Part shown: positions 40,420 through 50,637 of the stretch, in pieces
Position numbering within the stretch: position 1 is the first letter of the stretch
Layout of the letters: every line of letters starts with the position of its first letter
NCBI GenBank assembly: GCA_023425645.1
Contig: JAFACG010000010.1
Coordinates: 162,137-226,136 of the forward strand
Source of the DNA: Pseudomonadota bacterium
GTDB lineage: Bacteria > Pseudomonadota > Gammaproteobacteria > Burkholderiales > Burkholderiaceae_B
Length of the DNA: 64,000 nt
Reading direction: 5' to 3'
Program-made: the position numbers and the translations under genes
The notes under the pieces: generated by a model
What the model was told of the DNA's origin: nothing
What the model saw: the letters and a program-made list of their open reading frames with translations, nothing else
Databases searched by the model: none

Positions 40420-41044
40420 TGACGTTCTCCTTACGTGATACCTGCACTTCCTTCATGCCGGCGCCCGCGGCCAGGTACTCCTGGGCCGAGGCCACGCCCA
40501 GCTCCTTGGCGTTGAACAGGCTCTCGAGCTGCTCACGCGAATTGACCAGCCCCTTGGCCCGCACCACGCCGGCCTCGTCGATCAGCACGGCATAGGGCAG
40601 CTTGCTGATCTGGAAGCCCATGCCCAGCTGCGTGGACAGCACATAGGGGAAGGCGTCCAGCTGGGCCTTCTGATAAAAGGCCAGGTGCTCGGGCATTTCG
40701 CCGTCGCTGGCCAGCACGATGTCCACCCATTGACCTTCCGAGCCCTGGATGGACTTCAGGATGGGCAGCAGCTTCTTGCACACCGGGCAGGTGGGCGACA
40801 TGAAGAAGATCAGCTGGCTGCGGGGCCGCGCCACGCCCACCGACACGGGGCGCCCGCGCAGGTCCTGCAGCTCCAGCACCGGCGCGGCATCGCCCACCTG
40901 GGGTCCCTTGTCCATGGTCAGCGCGCCCATGGGCGCCACGCGTTCGTACAGCACGCCGATCTGGCGCGACAGGGCGAGCACGACCAGCACCAGCGCCAGC
41001 ACGACCACCCACAGAATGACATTGGAAATCATCAAAGCTGTCAT
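40403..41044 (-). CDS. aauD: MauD-like thiol-disulfide maturation protein
   Basis: The 213-residue product has an N-terminal membrane anchor (about 5-27) and a thioredoxin-fold periplasmic domain with CPVC in FFMSPTCPVCKKLLPIL, the motif of MauD. It is thought to help form the many disulfides of the TTQ subunit in the periplasm. AGGAGACAAAC precedes the ATG. It is flanked by aauE (9 bp upstream) and aauA (overlap). Confidence 0.92.
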   Translation of the reverse strand: MTALMISNVILWVVVLALVLVVLALSRQIGVLYERVAPMGALTMDKGPQVGDAAPVLELQDLRGRPVSVGVARPRSQLIFFMSPTCPVCKKLLPILKSIQGSEGQWVDIVLASDGEMPEHLAFYQKAQLDAFPYVLSTQLGMGFQISKLPYAVLIDEAGVVRAKGLVNSREQLESLFNAKELGVASAQEYLAAGAGMKEVQVSRKENVNALAG

Positions 41045-41053
41045 GTTTGTCTC

Positions 41054-41596
41054 CTAGGACTTCTGCATATTCTGGAATTTGAGATGCGACTCGATCACCT
41101 GGTTGGCCGCGTGGTACAGGCCCAGCAGCGCCAGCGTCGCGCCGAAAAAGGTCAGGCCGTCCACCCAGGCCAGCTCGCGCGAACTCTGGCCCGCCCAGCC
41201 GCCGCCGGCCAGCGCCAGCAGGGCCAGCAGCGCGTTGCGCCCCACCAGCCACCAGGACAGGCCGGCCGATGATTCGCCCAGGCCCGAGCAGCCGCAATCC
41301 ACGTCGCGACGGCCGCGCAGCAGGTTCAGCACGATGCCGGCGGTAGCCACGGCCAGAACCGCCAGCGCCAGCACGGCGCCGGCCTGGCGGCTGGCCGGCC
41401 ACAGCAGCAGGGGCGCCGCCAGGGCCTCGCCGGCCACGAAGGCCACGGAAAACGGCCGCAGCAGCGTTTCGGGCAGCAGGCGATAGCCGCCCACCGCCGC
41501 CTCGAACAGGCCGAAGTGGCGCAGCTTGTCCAGCGCCCCCAGCCCCATCAGCACCGCCAGGCAGGCGACGCTGGCGTAGATCAGGACCGGATCCAT
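41054..41596 (-). CDS. aauE: MauE-like membrane protein for small-subunit maturation
   Basis: The 180-residue integral membrane protein has about four to five hydrophobic segments and a conserved DVDCGCSGLG loop, typical of MauE/DoxX-like partners of MauD. It is needed for transport or folding of the TTQ subunit in characterised mau clusters. ATG 41596 lies directly at the aauB stop (TGACATG), indicating translational coupling. An upstream in-frame start overlapping aauB is unlikely. Confidence 0.9.
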   Translation of the reverse strand: MDPVLIYASVACLAVLMGLGALDKLRHFGLFEAAVGGYRLLPETLLRPFSVAFVAGEALAAPLLLWPASRQAGAVLALAVLAVATAGIVLNLLRGRRDVDCGCSGLGESSAGLSWWLVGRNALLALLALAGGGWAGQSSRELAWVDGLTFFGATLALLGLYHAANQVIESHLKFQNMQKS

Positions 41597-41597
41597 G

Positions 41598-42770
41598 TCA
41601 GGCCCCTTCCGACGGATGCGACTGGACCTGCAGGGATGCTTCGGCGGCGTTCTCGATGGTGCGCAGGTGCTTGGGCTCGGGCTGGCTGATGTCGTAGACA
41701 TGGACGTTGCCGCCGTCCAGGGTCAACAGCCGGTTCGCCTTCTGGTCTATGCTCATGGACAGGGCGTCGCGGCCCGGGATGCGCGCCACGCGCTTGTGGG
41801 TCCTGGTGTCCATGACCCAGATCTCGGCGGCCGGGAATTTGTGCGTGCCTTCCTTGCCGTCCGGGTGCATCAGCACGTACAGGCGGCCGCTGGCCTGGTG
41901 CATGCCGGTCAGGTTGTAGCCGCCGGGCACCCAGCCCTTGGCCCGGTCCTCGTCGGTCAGCAGCGACCAGGGCTCCTCGAGTTTCAGTTCCTCGCCGCTG
42001 AAGTCCGCCGTGTAGACATTGCCGTAGAAAGACACGAAGCTGACCTTGTCCTTCTGCAAGGCGGGCGCGATGAAGATCGGATCGTCCTTGGTCGAGAACA
42101 TGGGCTTGCTGCGCGACTGGCTGGCCACCTTGCCGTCCTCGCCCAGATTGATGGTCAGCAAGCCGCCGTCCCCGCAGATGGTCATGAAGCTGCGCGGGCG
42201 GTTGGGCTGGGGGATCACGCTCCAGCAGCCGGCGGCGGCGGTGATGTCCTGTACGTAGTCGCCCTTGGCCACGTCCACCACCCCGATCGAGGTGGCGGGC
42301 GAGGCGTTCTGCAGCACGATGAAGCGTCCGTCCGTGGTCTGGCGGAACATGCCGTCGTAGTTCAGGCCCTGCACGCGCTTCGGGGGAACGATGATCTCCT
42401 TGTCGAAGGTCAGCTTGTCGGCGTCCCAGACTTCCACCACGTCGGTGCGCTTGCCGCGCGTGACCCGCTCATGATAGGTCGTCATGGTGTAGATCTTCCT
42501 GCCGTCGTTGGACAGTTGCACGTGGCCGTTGAAGGACGTGGGCACCAGCCCCAGGAACTTGCCGTTGGTGACGTCGTAGACGTGCACGCGGCTTTCGGTC
42601 AGGTGGTTGAACACCGAATCCATCACATAGATGCGGTTTTCCCTGGGCGCCGCCACGCTGTGGCCGCCGGTCAGCACTTCGCGCGGCTTGTCCTGCGCCT
42701 GCGCCCCGCCTGCCAGGGCCAGCAGGCCGACCAGGGTCGCGGCGGCTGTTTTTCTGAACATGGACTTCAT
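41598..42770 (-). CDS. aauB: Aromatic amine dehydrogenase large (alpha) subunit
   Basis: The 390-residue precursor has a signal peptide (about 1-26, ending GGAQAQ) and then a beta-propeller. The mature start [25 protein letters not shown] and the segments [20 protein letters not shown] and [22 protein letters not shown] match the AADH heavy chain as I remember it. It forms the alpha2beta2 enzyme with AauA and shapes the substrate channel. GAGGAGA precedes ATG 42770 at 8 nt. Methylamine dehydrogenase is the alternative family, but the sequence is of the aromatic type. Confidence 0.94.
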   Translation of the reverse strand: MKSMFRKTAAATLVGLLALAGGAQAQDKPREVLTGGHSVAAPRENRIYVMDSVFNHLTESRVHVYDVTNGKFLGLVPTSFNGHVQLSNDGRKIYTMTTYHERVTRGKRTDVVEVWDADKLTFDKEIIVPPKRVQGLNYDGMFRQTTDGRFIVLQNASPATSIGVVDVAKGDYVQDITAAAGCWSVIPQPNRPRSFMTICGDGGLLTINLGEDGKVASQSRSKPMFSTKDDPIFIAPALQKDKVSFVSFYGNVYTADFSGEELKLEEPWSLLTDEDRAKGWVPGGYNLTGMHQASGRLYVLMHPDGKEGTHKFPAAEIWVMDTRTHKRVARIPGRDALSMSIDQKANRLLTLDGGNVHVYDISQPEPKHLRTIENAAEASLQVQSHPSEGA

Positions 42771-42801
42771 TTGACGTCTCTCCTCATTCGCGGCCACGCA
42801 T

Positions 42802-43674
42802 TCAGAACGCGTAGACATAACGGAACTGCAGACCGCGCATGCGCGGGCCGTTCTCGACTTTCAGATCATGGATGTACTGCAGCTGCACCTGATGCGCATC
42901 GGTCAGCTGATGAGTGATCTCCGCCGCCAGCTGGTGGTTGCGCGCCCGGCTGACCACGGTCTCGCCGGCTATCCGCTCGCGCCCGCCGGTCTCATAGCGG
43001 TAGCGCAGGCCCACGTAGGTGTTCTCGGTCAGATTGGTCGAGGCCAGGGCCATCAGGCGGATGGCCGGGTCCTTCTTCAGGGTCTGGCCGTAGTAATTGT
43101 CGTTCTTGCCGAAGAACTCGAATTCCGCCACGCCATCCAGGAACGAAGATTCGCCGAATCCTTTCACGATGGCGAAGTCCTGGATGGTGCTCCAGCGGTT
43201 CTTGCCCGCCGAGATGTCCGCGCGCGAACCGTGGTATCGGCCGGTGGGAACGGTGACGAAAGGCTCCCAGGCGAACCAGAAGCGGTTCTCGGGATCGTTG
43301 TGCAGCCACACGGCCGCCCCCGCCGTCACGTCGCCTATGCCGGTCAGGCGATCGCGCGGCTCGCCCGGGATGTCCATCGTCGTGCGAAAGCCAGGCACGA
43401 TCAGCTCGTACTGCACCGTCTTGCCGGCCAGCTCGCGAAAGTGCATCTGGCGATAGATCAGGCCCTGCACGCCCAGCTTGGGGCTGTCGTCCAGGCGCGA
43501 GCCTCTTTCATAAAAGCCATGCGACTTCATGCCGGCCATGTAGACCGCCAGCAGGTTGGTCCCCACCGGGGCCGGGATCCAGTCCCTGGCGCTGGGGTCG
43601 CCCGCGACGGCCGTCCCGGCGCACAGCCCGCACAAGGCGAGCGCGGCGCCTGCGCGCCGAAATGTTGCGTGCAT
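42802..43674 (-). CDS. Outer-membrane MetA/SphA-like beta-barrel protein (aau orf-1)
   Basis: The 290-residue product has a signal peptide (ending GTAVAG), a beta-rich sequence and a C-terminal Phe. It resembles the putative phenol MetA-pathway outer-membrane protein family (segments such as [21 protein letters not shown] and [16 protein letters not shown]). It sits directly before aauB (31 bp), where orf-1 lies in A. faecalis. A role in uptake of aromatic substrates across the outer membrane is inferred. Confidence 0.78.
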   Translation of the reverse strand: MHATFRRAGAALALCGLCAGTAVAGDPSARDWIPAPVGTNLLAVYMAGMKSHGFYERGSRLDDSPKLGVQGLIYRQMHFRELAGKTVQYELIVPGFRTTMDIPGEPRDRLTGIGDVTAGAAVWLHNDPENRFWFAWEPFVTVPTGRYHGSRADISAGKNRWSTIQDFAIVKGFGESSFLDGVAEFEFFGKNDNYYGQTLKKDPAIRLMALASTNLTENTYVGLRYRYETGGRERIAGETVVSRARNHQLAAEITHQLTDAHQVQLQYIHDLKVENGPRMRGLQFRYVYAF

Positions 43675-43737
43675 TTTCCTGTCTCCTCATGAAAGGCGCG
43701 GGCGGTATCGTTATAGTGCCCGCGCCCGTATCCCTCG

Positions 43738-45228
43738 TTATCCGGCCGGATAGGCCATGCAGACCGACTTGGTCTCCAGGTAGGCCTCCACGGCGGCCCG
43801 GCCGTGCTCGCGGCCCAGGCCCGACTGCTTATAGCCGCCGAAGGGCATGCCCGGGTCCAGCATGTTGTGGGTGTTGACCCAGACCGTGCCGGCCTTGATG
43901 CCCGAGACCAGCCGCTGCACCCGGGCCACGTCCTGGCTCCAGACGCTTGCGCCCAGGCCGTAGTCCGTGTCGTTGGCCAGGGCCAGCGCCTGCGCCTCGG
44001 TCTCGAAGGAGGTCGCCACCACCACGGGCCCGAAGATCTCCTCGCGCATGATGCGCGCATCCGGCGCCACGTCGGCGAACACGGTGGGCCGCACGAAATA
44101 GCCCTGCTCGGGACGCTCGCCCTCGCCCGCCAGCATGCGGCCGCCCTGCTGGCGGCCCAGCTCGATGTAGGACTGCACGCGCTGCTGGTGGCGGGCGGAG
44201 ATCAGGGGAGCGATCTGGGTGGACTCGTCAAAGCCCGAACCCAGCTTCATGGACGCGGCCAGGTCGGCCACGCCCTGCACCACGCGGTCATAGATGCCCT
44301 TCTGCACATACAGGCGCGAGCCCGCCGTGCAGACCTGGCCCTGGTTGAAGAAGATGGCATTGGCGGCGCCCAGGATGGCCGCATCCACGTCGCAGTCGTC
44401 CATGACGACGACCGGCGACTTGCCGCCCAGCTCCAGCTACATGCGCTTCATGCCGTCCACGGCCTGGTGGCCGATCAGCTTGCCCACTTCGGTGGAGCCG
44501 GTGAAGGACACCTTGTCCACGCCGGGATGCGCCACCAGAGCGGCGCCGGTGCTCTCGCCCCGGCCGGTGATCACGTTGATGACGCCGGGCGGAAAGCCGG
44601 CGTCCAGCGCCAGCTCGGCCAGGCGTATGGCCGTCAGCGGCGTTTCCTCGGCGGGCTTGAGCACCACGGTGCAGCCAGCCGCCATGGCCGGCGCGATCTT
44701 CCACACCGCCATCAGCAGGGGGAAGTTCCAGGGCACGATGGCGCCCACCACGCCCACCGGCTCGGGGCGCGTGTAGGCGTGATAGCGCACGCCGGGCGGA
44801 AAAGCGATGGAGGGCGAGAGCAGCTCGCCGCTGATCTTGGTGGCCCAGCCGGCCATGTAGCGCAGCCACTGGGCGCTGGCGGCCACTTCCAGGCCGTAGG
44901 AAAAGAACAGCAGCTTGCCGTTGTTGAGGGTTTCCAGGCGAGCCAGCTCGTCGCCGTGCTGCTCGACCAGGTCGGCCAGGCGCAGCAACAGGCGCTCGCG
45001 CTGGGCGGGCAGCATCTGCGCCCACTCCCCCTGCTCCAGTGCCTGGCGGGCGGCGCGCACGGCGCGGTCCACGCCCTGGGCCCCGGCTTCGGGCTGGTGC
45101 GCAATGAGCTGCGCGGTGGCGGGGTCGTACACCGGAATGCGCTCGCCCTGGGAGTGGCTGACGGCCTGGCCGTCGATGATCATGTGTTCGCGAATCGCGG
45201 TCCGCTCGGGTCTCTCGTCCTGGCCCAT
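43738..45228 (-). pseudogene. Aldehyde dehydrogenase (phenylacetaldehyde-dehydrogenase-like) with an in-frame amber codon
   Basis: The frame is open for about 495 codons of an NAD-dependent aldehyde dehydrogenase, except for one TAG at codon 264 (plus-strand cta, 44437-44439). Before it are the normal VPWNFPLLMAVWKIAPA, GCTVVLKPAEETPL and FTGSTEVGK motifs. Right after it come LELGGKSP (catalytic Glu) and GQVCTAGSRLY (catalytic Cys). The usual residue at the TAG is Ser/Thr, so TCG to TAG is a likely single change. It would oxidise the aldehydes made by AauAB. No frameshift is present. Sequencing error, recent inactivation, or suppression are possible. The start ATG 45228 follows GGAGA. Confidence 0.85.
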
Positions 45229-45270
45229 GTTCTGTCTCCACACGCAATGGTTGTGATTCTGGATGGGGCC

Positions 45271-45276
45271 AGTATA
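45271..45276 (-). promoter_or_regulatory. Candidate -10 (TATACT) of the aau operon
   Basis: On the minus strand TATACT lies about 43 bp upstream of the aldehyde dehydrogenase ATG. The expected -35 position has a poor match (AAGTTC), which would suit an AraC-activated promoter. The surrounding G+C-rich inverted repeat is assigned to the ogt terminator. Confidence 0.35.
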
Positions 45277-45280
45277 GGAA

Positions 45281-45321
45281 GGAGAAAGCCGCCGAACTTG
45301 CGATTCTGTGCACGGCGGCTT
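45281..45321 (-). terminator. Probable terminator of ogt
   Basis: On the minus strand AAGCCGCCG (45313-45321) pairs with CGGCGGCTT (45286-45294), followed by TTCTCCTT. The loop is 18 nt and the T run is interrupted. It lies 35 bp after the ogt stop. Confidence 0.5.
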
Positions 45322-45355
45322 GTCGATTTGGGTACGGAGTGCGAGACGGCTTGCG

Positions 45356-45919
45356 CTAGAGCAGATCCAGCTCCAGCTGGCTGGGCAGGCTGTCATGGAT
45401 GCGGCCCTGCCCGCAGGCGCGCACGCGCCGCTCGAAATGCAGCAGGGTGGCCTTGCGGTGCAGGCCGGAGCTGAAACCGGTCAGGCCGCCGTCCGCCCCC
45501 TGCACGCGATGGCAGGGCACGACCACGCAAATGGGGTTCAGGCCGCAGGCCTGCCCCACCGCGCGCATCGCCTTGGGACGGCCCAGGTGCTCGGCCATCT
45601 GGCCATAGGTCCAGGTCTGGCCGTAGGGAATGGTCCGCAAGGCCTGCCAGACCTGCCGCTGGAATTCGGTGCCGTGCAAACCGAGGGGCAGGTCGAAATC
45701 CTGGCGGCGGCCTTCGAAGTAATCCTCCAGTTGCGCCTGCACCGGCCCGGCCAGGGAGGGATCGTCCACCAGGCCGGCCAATTGCGACGGCGCCAGCCCG
45801 TGGACGGCGTCCTCTTCGAAATCCAGGCGCAGCAAGGCGCCTTGCGGGTCCGCCACCAGGCGCATGGCGCCCAGCGGCGTCTCGAAACGGGCTGTACGCA
45901 GTCCGGCGTAGGCAAACAT
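45356..45919 (-). CDS. ogt: Methylated-DNA--protein-cysteine S-methyltransferase
   Basis: The 187-residue repair protein removes methyl groups from O6-alkylguanine by transfer to its own Cys. The active-site motif is NPICVVVPCHRVQGADGGLTGFSSGLHRKATLL, with the helix-turn-helix-like segment FQRQVWQALRTIPYGQTWTYGQMA before it. ATG 45919 follows AGGTGGAT; upstream ATGs at 45937 and 45979 are possible. It is unrelated in function to its neighbours. Confidence 0.93.
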   Translation of the reverse strand: MFAYAGLRTARFETPLGAMRLVADPQGALLRLDFEEDAVHGLAPSQLAGLVDDPSLAGPVQAQLEDYFEGRRQDFDLPLGLHGTEFQRQVWQALRTIPYGQTWTYGQMAEHLGRPKAMRAVGQACGLNPICVVVPCHRVQGADGGLTGFSSGLHRKATLLHFERRVRACGQGRIHDSLPSQLELDLL

Positions 45920-45975
45920 GGCAATCCACCTGTACATGGGTATGCCTTCGATGATACTGCGAGCGCGCCGCCGCT

Positions 45976-47511
45976 TCAAAGACGGCTGTTGAAGCGATAG
46001 AACGGCTCCTCGAACTGGTCCTCGTGCCAGCCTGCGTACCAGTCCTGCATGTAAGGCTTGAGCTGCCCCAGCCGCGCCAGGCGCTCGCGCTGCGCATCGG
46101 TCAGGCCGCGTGCGCAGTAATCGCGGACCTCGCAGAACAGGGCCTCCACATCCAGCTGCATGAAGCGCCGGTCGCGCACCGCCACCTTGCCGCCCACCAC
46201 CACCGTGGCCACGTCCCGTCCCAGGCCACGCTGCAGGAAGGCCTCCATCAGGTCCGCGCGTCCGTCCAGCCAGGGATCCTGGCTGATACCCTCCAGGTCC
46301 ACCAGGATCGCATCGGCCTTGCTGCCCGGCTGCAGCGTGCCCAGCCCGTCCCCGAAACCGCAGACCTGGGCGCCGTTGACGGTGGCCATCTCCAGCACCT
46401 CGTAGGCGTCCAGCGCGGGCGAGCGCAAGTCATAGGATGCGCAGCGGTGCATCTTGTGCACCATGCGCATCTCCATGACGGCATCCTCGTCGTCGTTGAT
46501 GGTCTTGTCGTCCATGCCCATGGCCACGCGCACGCCCGCCTGGCGCAGCTGCGGCAGGGGCGCCAGGCCGTTGCGCATGATGAAATTGCAACTGGGATGA
46601 TGCGTGACGGACACGCCGCGCGCGCCCATCAGGTCTATGTCGGCCTGCGTGACATGAATGGCGTGGCCGAAGACCACGTGCTCGTTCAGAAACTCCTGCT
46701 CGTCCAGCCAGGCCACGGCGGTCTTGCCATGGCGTCGCAGACTGTAGGCCTTCTGGATGGGAGTCTGCAGGGTATGGATGTGGATCTTGACCCCGCCCAG
46801 CCGCGCCGAAGCGTCGCGGCAGCGGCGCAGCAGCTCGGGGCTGGCGCCGTGCGCCCAGGAAGGCGAGAGCAGGATGCGCGTGTCGCCGTCGTCGAAATCC
46901 CGGTGCAGGGAGTCGAACAGATCGAAGTACGCATCGCGCAGCGCCGCCTTGTCGTAGAAGACCCCGTCGCGCGCCCACTGCCGGATATCCGCGGGCAAGG
47001 TGTCGAAGAAGCCCTCCTCGTCCAGCGCAAGCTTGGATTCATCACGCAAGCCAGGGGAGAAGGCCAGCCGCAGGCCGCTGCCCAGGTAGGTGGCGATGGA
47101 CTGGCGTGCCGCCTGCGGGCCCGAGACATCATCGTCGAATCCATTGTGATGCAGGGTCGTGCAGCCGCTGCGCAGGTGGCGATAGGCGCACATGGCCGAG
47201 CTCAGCTCGGGCGGCAGCACCACCATGGCCGCCCAGTCGTACAGGGCGTTCTCCAGGAAATCGTTGGCCACGCCTTTCTGGATGGGCGACAGACCGCGCC
47301 CGTGACTGTGGGCGTCCACCAGTCCCGGCAGCAGCAGCTGACGGCCATTGCCCAGGACCTGAGCCTGGGGATAGCGAGCCAGCGTCTCGGGGGTATCGGG
47401 CTCGACGCTGCGCACGCGGCCGTCCTCCACCACCAGCACAACGCCCTCTTTCATGCCAGCCTGCTTGAGACGGGCGTCGATCAGGGCATGGCGGGCTCTC
47501 AACAGCAACAT
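45976..47511 (-). CDS. Amidohydrolase of the TRZ/ATZ/8-oxoguanine deaminase-like group
   Basis: The 511-residue metal hydrolase has VDAHSHGRG (HxH ligand pair), IHIHTLQTP, HVVFGHAIHVTQ, and an Asp in VAMGMDDKTINDDEDA. The last segment is typical of aminohydrolases acting on heterocycles (here MDDKTIND rather than GTD). The substrate is unknown. GAGGAGACC precedes the ATG. It is the last gene of the minus-strand operon that starts with the substrate-binding protein at 51576, and lies 27 bp after the DapA-like gene. Confidence 0.82.
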   Translation of the reverse strand: MLLLRARHALIDARLKQAGMKEGVVLVVEDGRVRSVEPDTPETLARYPQAQVLGNGRQLLLPGLVDAHSHGRGLSPIQKGVANDFLENALYDWAAMVVLPPELSSAMCAYRHLRSGCTTLHHNGFDDDVSGPQAARQSIATYLGSGLRLAFSPGLRDESKLALDEEGFFDTLPADIRQWARDGVFYDKAALRDAYFDLFDSLHRDFDDGDTRILLSPSWAHGASPELLRRCRDASARLGGVKIHIHTLQTPIQKAYSLRRHGKTAVAWLDEQEFLNEHVVFGHAIHVTQADIDLMGARGVSVTHHPSCNFIMRNGLAPLPQLRQAGVRVAMGMDDKTINDDEDAVMEMRMVHKMHRCASYDLRSPALDAYEVLEMATVNGAQVCGFGDGLGTLQPGSKADAILVDLEGISQDPWLDGRADLMEAFLQRGLGRDVATVVVGGKVAVRDRRFMQLDVEALFCEVRDYCARGLTDAQRERLARLGQLKPYMQDWYAGWHEDQFEEPFYRFNSRL

Positions 47512-47538
47512 GGCGGTCTCCTCGATATAAGGCCGGTC

Positions 47539-48447
47539 CTATACCGGCTGCACGGCCTGGATGGACAAGTCCAGGCCGACGCGGCGCACCACGGCCTCGA
47601 ATTCGCCGCGGCTGACGTGGTCCAGCGGTGTGGCCGGCTCGCGCACGGCGTCGCTGGCGATCACGCCGCGCCGCATGTAGGAATACTTGCGCAGGGCCAG
47701 GGCGACCAGGGGCTGGAACTCGTAGCGGATCAGGGAACAGTAGCGGTCGAACACCCGCGCGGCTTCCTCGCCCTCCCCTTGGCAATGCAGGGCGTAGACC
47801 CGCAGCAGGATCTCGGGAAAGGAAAAACCGGTCACCACGCCGTCCGCGCCCCGCTGCAGCTCTTCCAGGAAATGCATCCCGCCCAGCCCGCTGAAGATGC
47901 GGAAATCCTCGCCCGCCAGAGCGCGCACGGCGGATATCTTGAGACCGACCGGCGGGTCCTCCGAATTCAGGACGGCCACGCCCGCCTCCCGGTGCAACTG
48001 CGCCGCCAGGGATGGACTGATGCGCGCGGCGAACAGCTCCGGGAAATCATGGATGACCACCGGGATGCGGATGGCCTGGACCACTTGCCGGTAGTAGGCC
48101 AACTGCATTGCATCGTCCGCTCCGGCCAGCGGGGCGACGAAGACGGCGTCCGCGCCCAGGTCCTCGGCGCTGCGCGCCTGCTCCACAGCGGCGGCCGTGC
48201 CCATGGCGCGCACGCCCACCCAGACCGGCACCGCCCCGCGCACCGCCGCCACCACGGTCTCGATAACGCGCCGGCGCTCGAAGGTGCTCAGCTTGTGCAG
48301 TTCACCCATCACGCCCAGTACGGCCAGGCCATGGATGCCGGCCTCCAGCTGGAAGTTGACCAGCCGCACCAGGCTTTGCAGGTCCAGTTCGCCGCCGGGC
48401 TTGAACGGCGTGGGACAAATGGAAAAAACACCTTTGTTTCTCATCAT
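47539..48447 (-). CDS. DapA/DHDPS-superfamily aldolase/lyase, atypical active site
   Basis: The 302-residue TIM-barrel protein has the DHDPS-like start GVFSICPTPFKPGGELDLQSLVRLVNFQLEAGIHGLAVLGVMGE. The Schiff-base Lys is probably Lys170 (DPPVGLK). However, the Thr pair of true DHDPS (GTTGE) reads GVMGE, and the Tyr of the YN-P motif is absent (IHDFPELF). It is therefore not dihydrodipicolinate synthase but a lyase or decarboxylase of unknown keto-acid substrate. It lies 12 bp after the second ABC permease, so it belongs to the LysR-controlled minus-strand operon. Confidence 0.8.
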   Translation of the reverse strand: MMRNKGVFSICPTPFKPGGELDLQSLVRLVNFQLEAGIHGLAVLGVMGELHKLSTFERRRVIETVVAAVRGAVPVWVGVRAMGTAAAVEQARSAEDLGADAVFVAPLAGADDAMQLAYYRQVVQAIRIPVVIHDFPELFAARISPSLAAQLHREAGVAVLNSEDPPVGLKISAVRALAGEDFRIFSGLGGMHFLEELQRGADGVVTGFSFPEILLRVYALHCQGEGEEAARVFDRYCSLIRYEFQPLVALALRKYSYMRRGVIASDAVREPATPLDHVSRGEFEAVVRRVGLDLSIQAVQPV

Positions 48448-48459
48448 GATGCGACAGGC

Positions 48460-49128
48460 TCAACGGGGAATGACCACTGGCTTCTGCATGCGCGAGATGG
48501 CGCGCACCAGGGGCCAGAGAAGGATGAAGTAGATCAGGGCGGCGGCGATCAGCGGCGTCTGGCTGTAAGTCTGGCCCTGGGCGATCTGCGCGGTGCGCAG
48601 CAGTTCGGGCAGGGCCACCGCCGAGGCGATGGAGGTCTGCTTGATGGCTTCCAGCGTGTTGCTGGCCAGGTCCGGCACGACGTTGCGCACGCCCTGGGGC
48701 ACGATCACGTGCATCATGGCCTGGCGGGCCGTCAGGCCGGTGGAGCGCGCCGCCTCGTTCTGGCCGGGCGCCACCGACTCCAGCCCGGCGCGGAAGATCT
48801 CGGCGAAGTAGCCGCTGCTGTTGAGCACCAGCGCCAGCACCGTGGCCGTGAACTCATCGAGCGGCAGGCCCAGGAAGGGCAGTCCGTAGTAGATGAAGAT
48901 CAGCAGCACCAGGGGCGGAAAGGCGCGAAAGAAGTCCACATACAGCAGGATCAGGCGATTGAGCCAGCGGTGGCGCTGGTAGTGCGCGCAGGCGATCAGC
49001 AGGCCCAGCGCGGCGGCCAGCGGCACGATGATGGCGGCCAGCCTGACCGTCAGCCACAGCCCCTGCAGCAGCAGCGGCCAGCTGGCGGCCAGCACGTCCG
49101 GGTTGAAGAAAGTGTCTATCAGGTCCAT
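48460..49128 (-). CDS. Polar amino-acid-type ABC transporter permease 2
   Basis: The 222-residue inner-membrane protein has about five hydrophobic segments and the permease EAA loop [22 protein letters not shown]. It would form the heteromeric channel with the 49141 permease for a small polar solute taken up by the HisJ/GlnH-type system. The gene is 12 bp downstream of the other permease. Confidence 0.9.
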   Translation of the reverse strand: MDLIDTFFNPDVLAASWPLLLQGLWLTVRLAAIIVPLAAALGLLIACAHYQRHRWLNRLILLYVDFFRAFPPLVLLIFIYYGLPFLGLPLDEFTATVLALVLNSSGYFAEIFRAGLESVAPGQNEAARSTGLTARQAMMHVIVPQGVRNVVPDLASNTLEAIKQTSIASAVALPELLRTAQIAQGQTYSQTPLIAAALIYFILLWPLVRAISRMQKPVVIPR

Positions 49129-49140
49129 GCCGCCTCCTCC

Positions 49141-49812
49141 CTACTTCTTGATGGCATAGCGCTTTTCCAGCACGCGCGTGAAATGGACGAACGGAAAGAA
49201 GATCAGGCAGAACAGGATGGCGCCGGCCGTGAAGGCGGTGGGATTGGCGATGGTGGACTGGATGTTGCTGGAGACATTGAGCAGCTCCGGCACGGCGATC
49301 ACCGAGCCCAGCGTCGTGCCCTTGGTGATGCCGATGGCCCGGTTGGTCAGCGGCGGGATGGCCAGCCGCACCGCCTGGGGCAGGATGATGGCGAACAGCG
49401 TCTGGCTGAAGCCCATGCCCGTGGAGCGCCCGGCCTCCCACTGCCCCGCGGGCACGGCGGCGATGCCGGCCCAGAAGATCTCCTCGGCAAAGGCCGACAG
49501 CACCAGGCTCAGCGCCAGCACGGTGGCCGGCAAGGGGTCGATGACGATGCCGAAGGACGGCAGGGCAAAGAAAGCCAGCACGATGATGACCAGCTGCGGG
49601 ATGGCGCGAAAGACATCGACATACAGCGTCATCAGGATGTTGACCGGCCGCCAGCCGTAGCAGCGCAGCACCGCCAGCAGCAGGCCCAGGGCCGTGCCGA
49701 ACAGCACCGTCAGCACCGCCATCTGCAGCGTCACCCAGAAGCCCTGCAGGATCTCGGGCAGGTAGGGGCTGATCAGCGTCCAGTTGAAGAAGTAATAAAG
49801 GATCTGCTCCAT
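49141..49812 (-). CDS. Polar amino-acid-type ABC transporter permease 1
   Basis: The 223-residue product has a [32 protein letters not shown] start, like the GlnP/GltJ family, and the EAA loop [25 protein letters not shown]. It has about five membrane segments. It lies 9 bp after the ATPase gene. The transported solute is inferred to be the island's substrate or an intermediate. Confidence 0.9.
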   Translation of the reverse strand: MEQILYYFFNWTLISPYLPEILQGFWVTLQMAVLTVLFGTALGLLLAVLRCYGWRPVNILMTLYVDVFRAIPQLVIIVLAFFALPSFGIVIDPLPATVLALSLVLSAFAEEIFWAGIAAVPAGQWEAGRSTGMGFSQTLFAIILPQAVRLAIPPLTNRAIGITKGTTLGSVIAVPELLNVSSNIQSTIANPTAFTAGAILFCLIFFPFVHFTRVLEKRYAIKK

Positions 49813-49821
49813 GCCGCGACC

Positions 49822-50553
<732 letters not shown>

Positions 50554-50637
50554 GGTCGCTCCTTGCTGCGCCTGCCGCAGGCAGGCGGAAACCGGCCCGG
50601 TGCGGGCCGAACGGTTGGGGGAAAGGCGCGCGGCGCC

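Noticed and set aside
39883..42770. Methylamine dehydrogenase (mauA/mauB) assignment
   Set aside because: The TTQ subunit and large subunit sequences and the gene order match aromatic amine dehydrogenase; mauF, mauC, mauG and mauL-N are absent.
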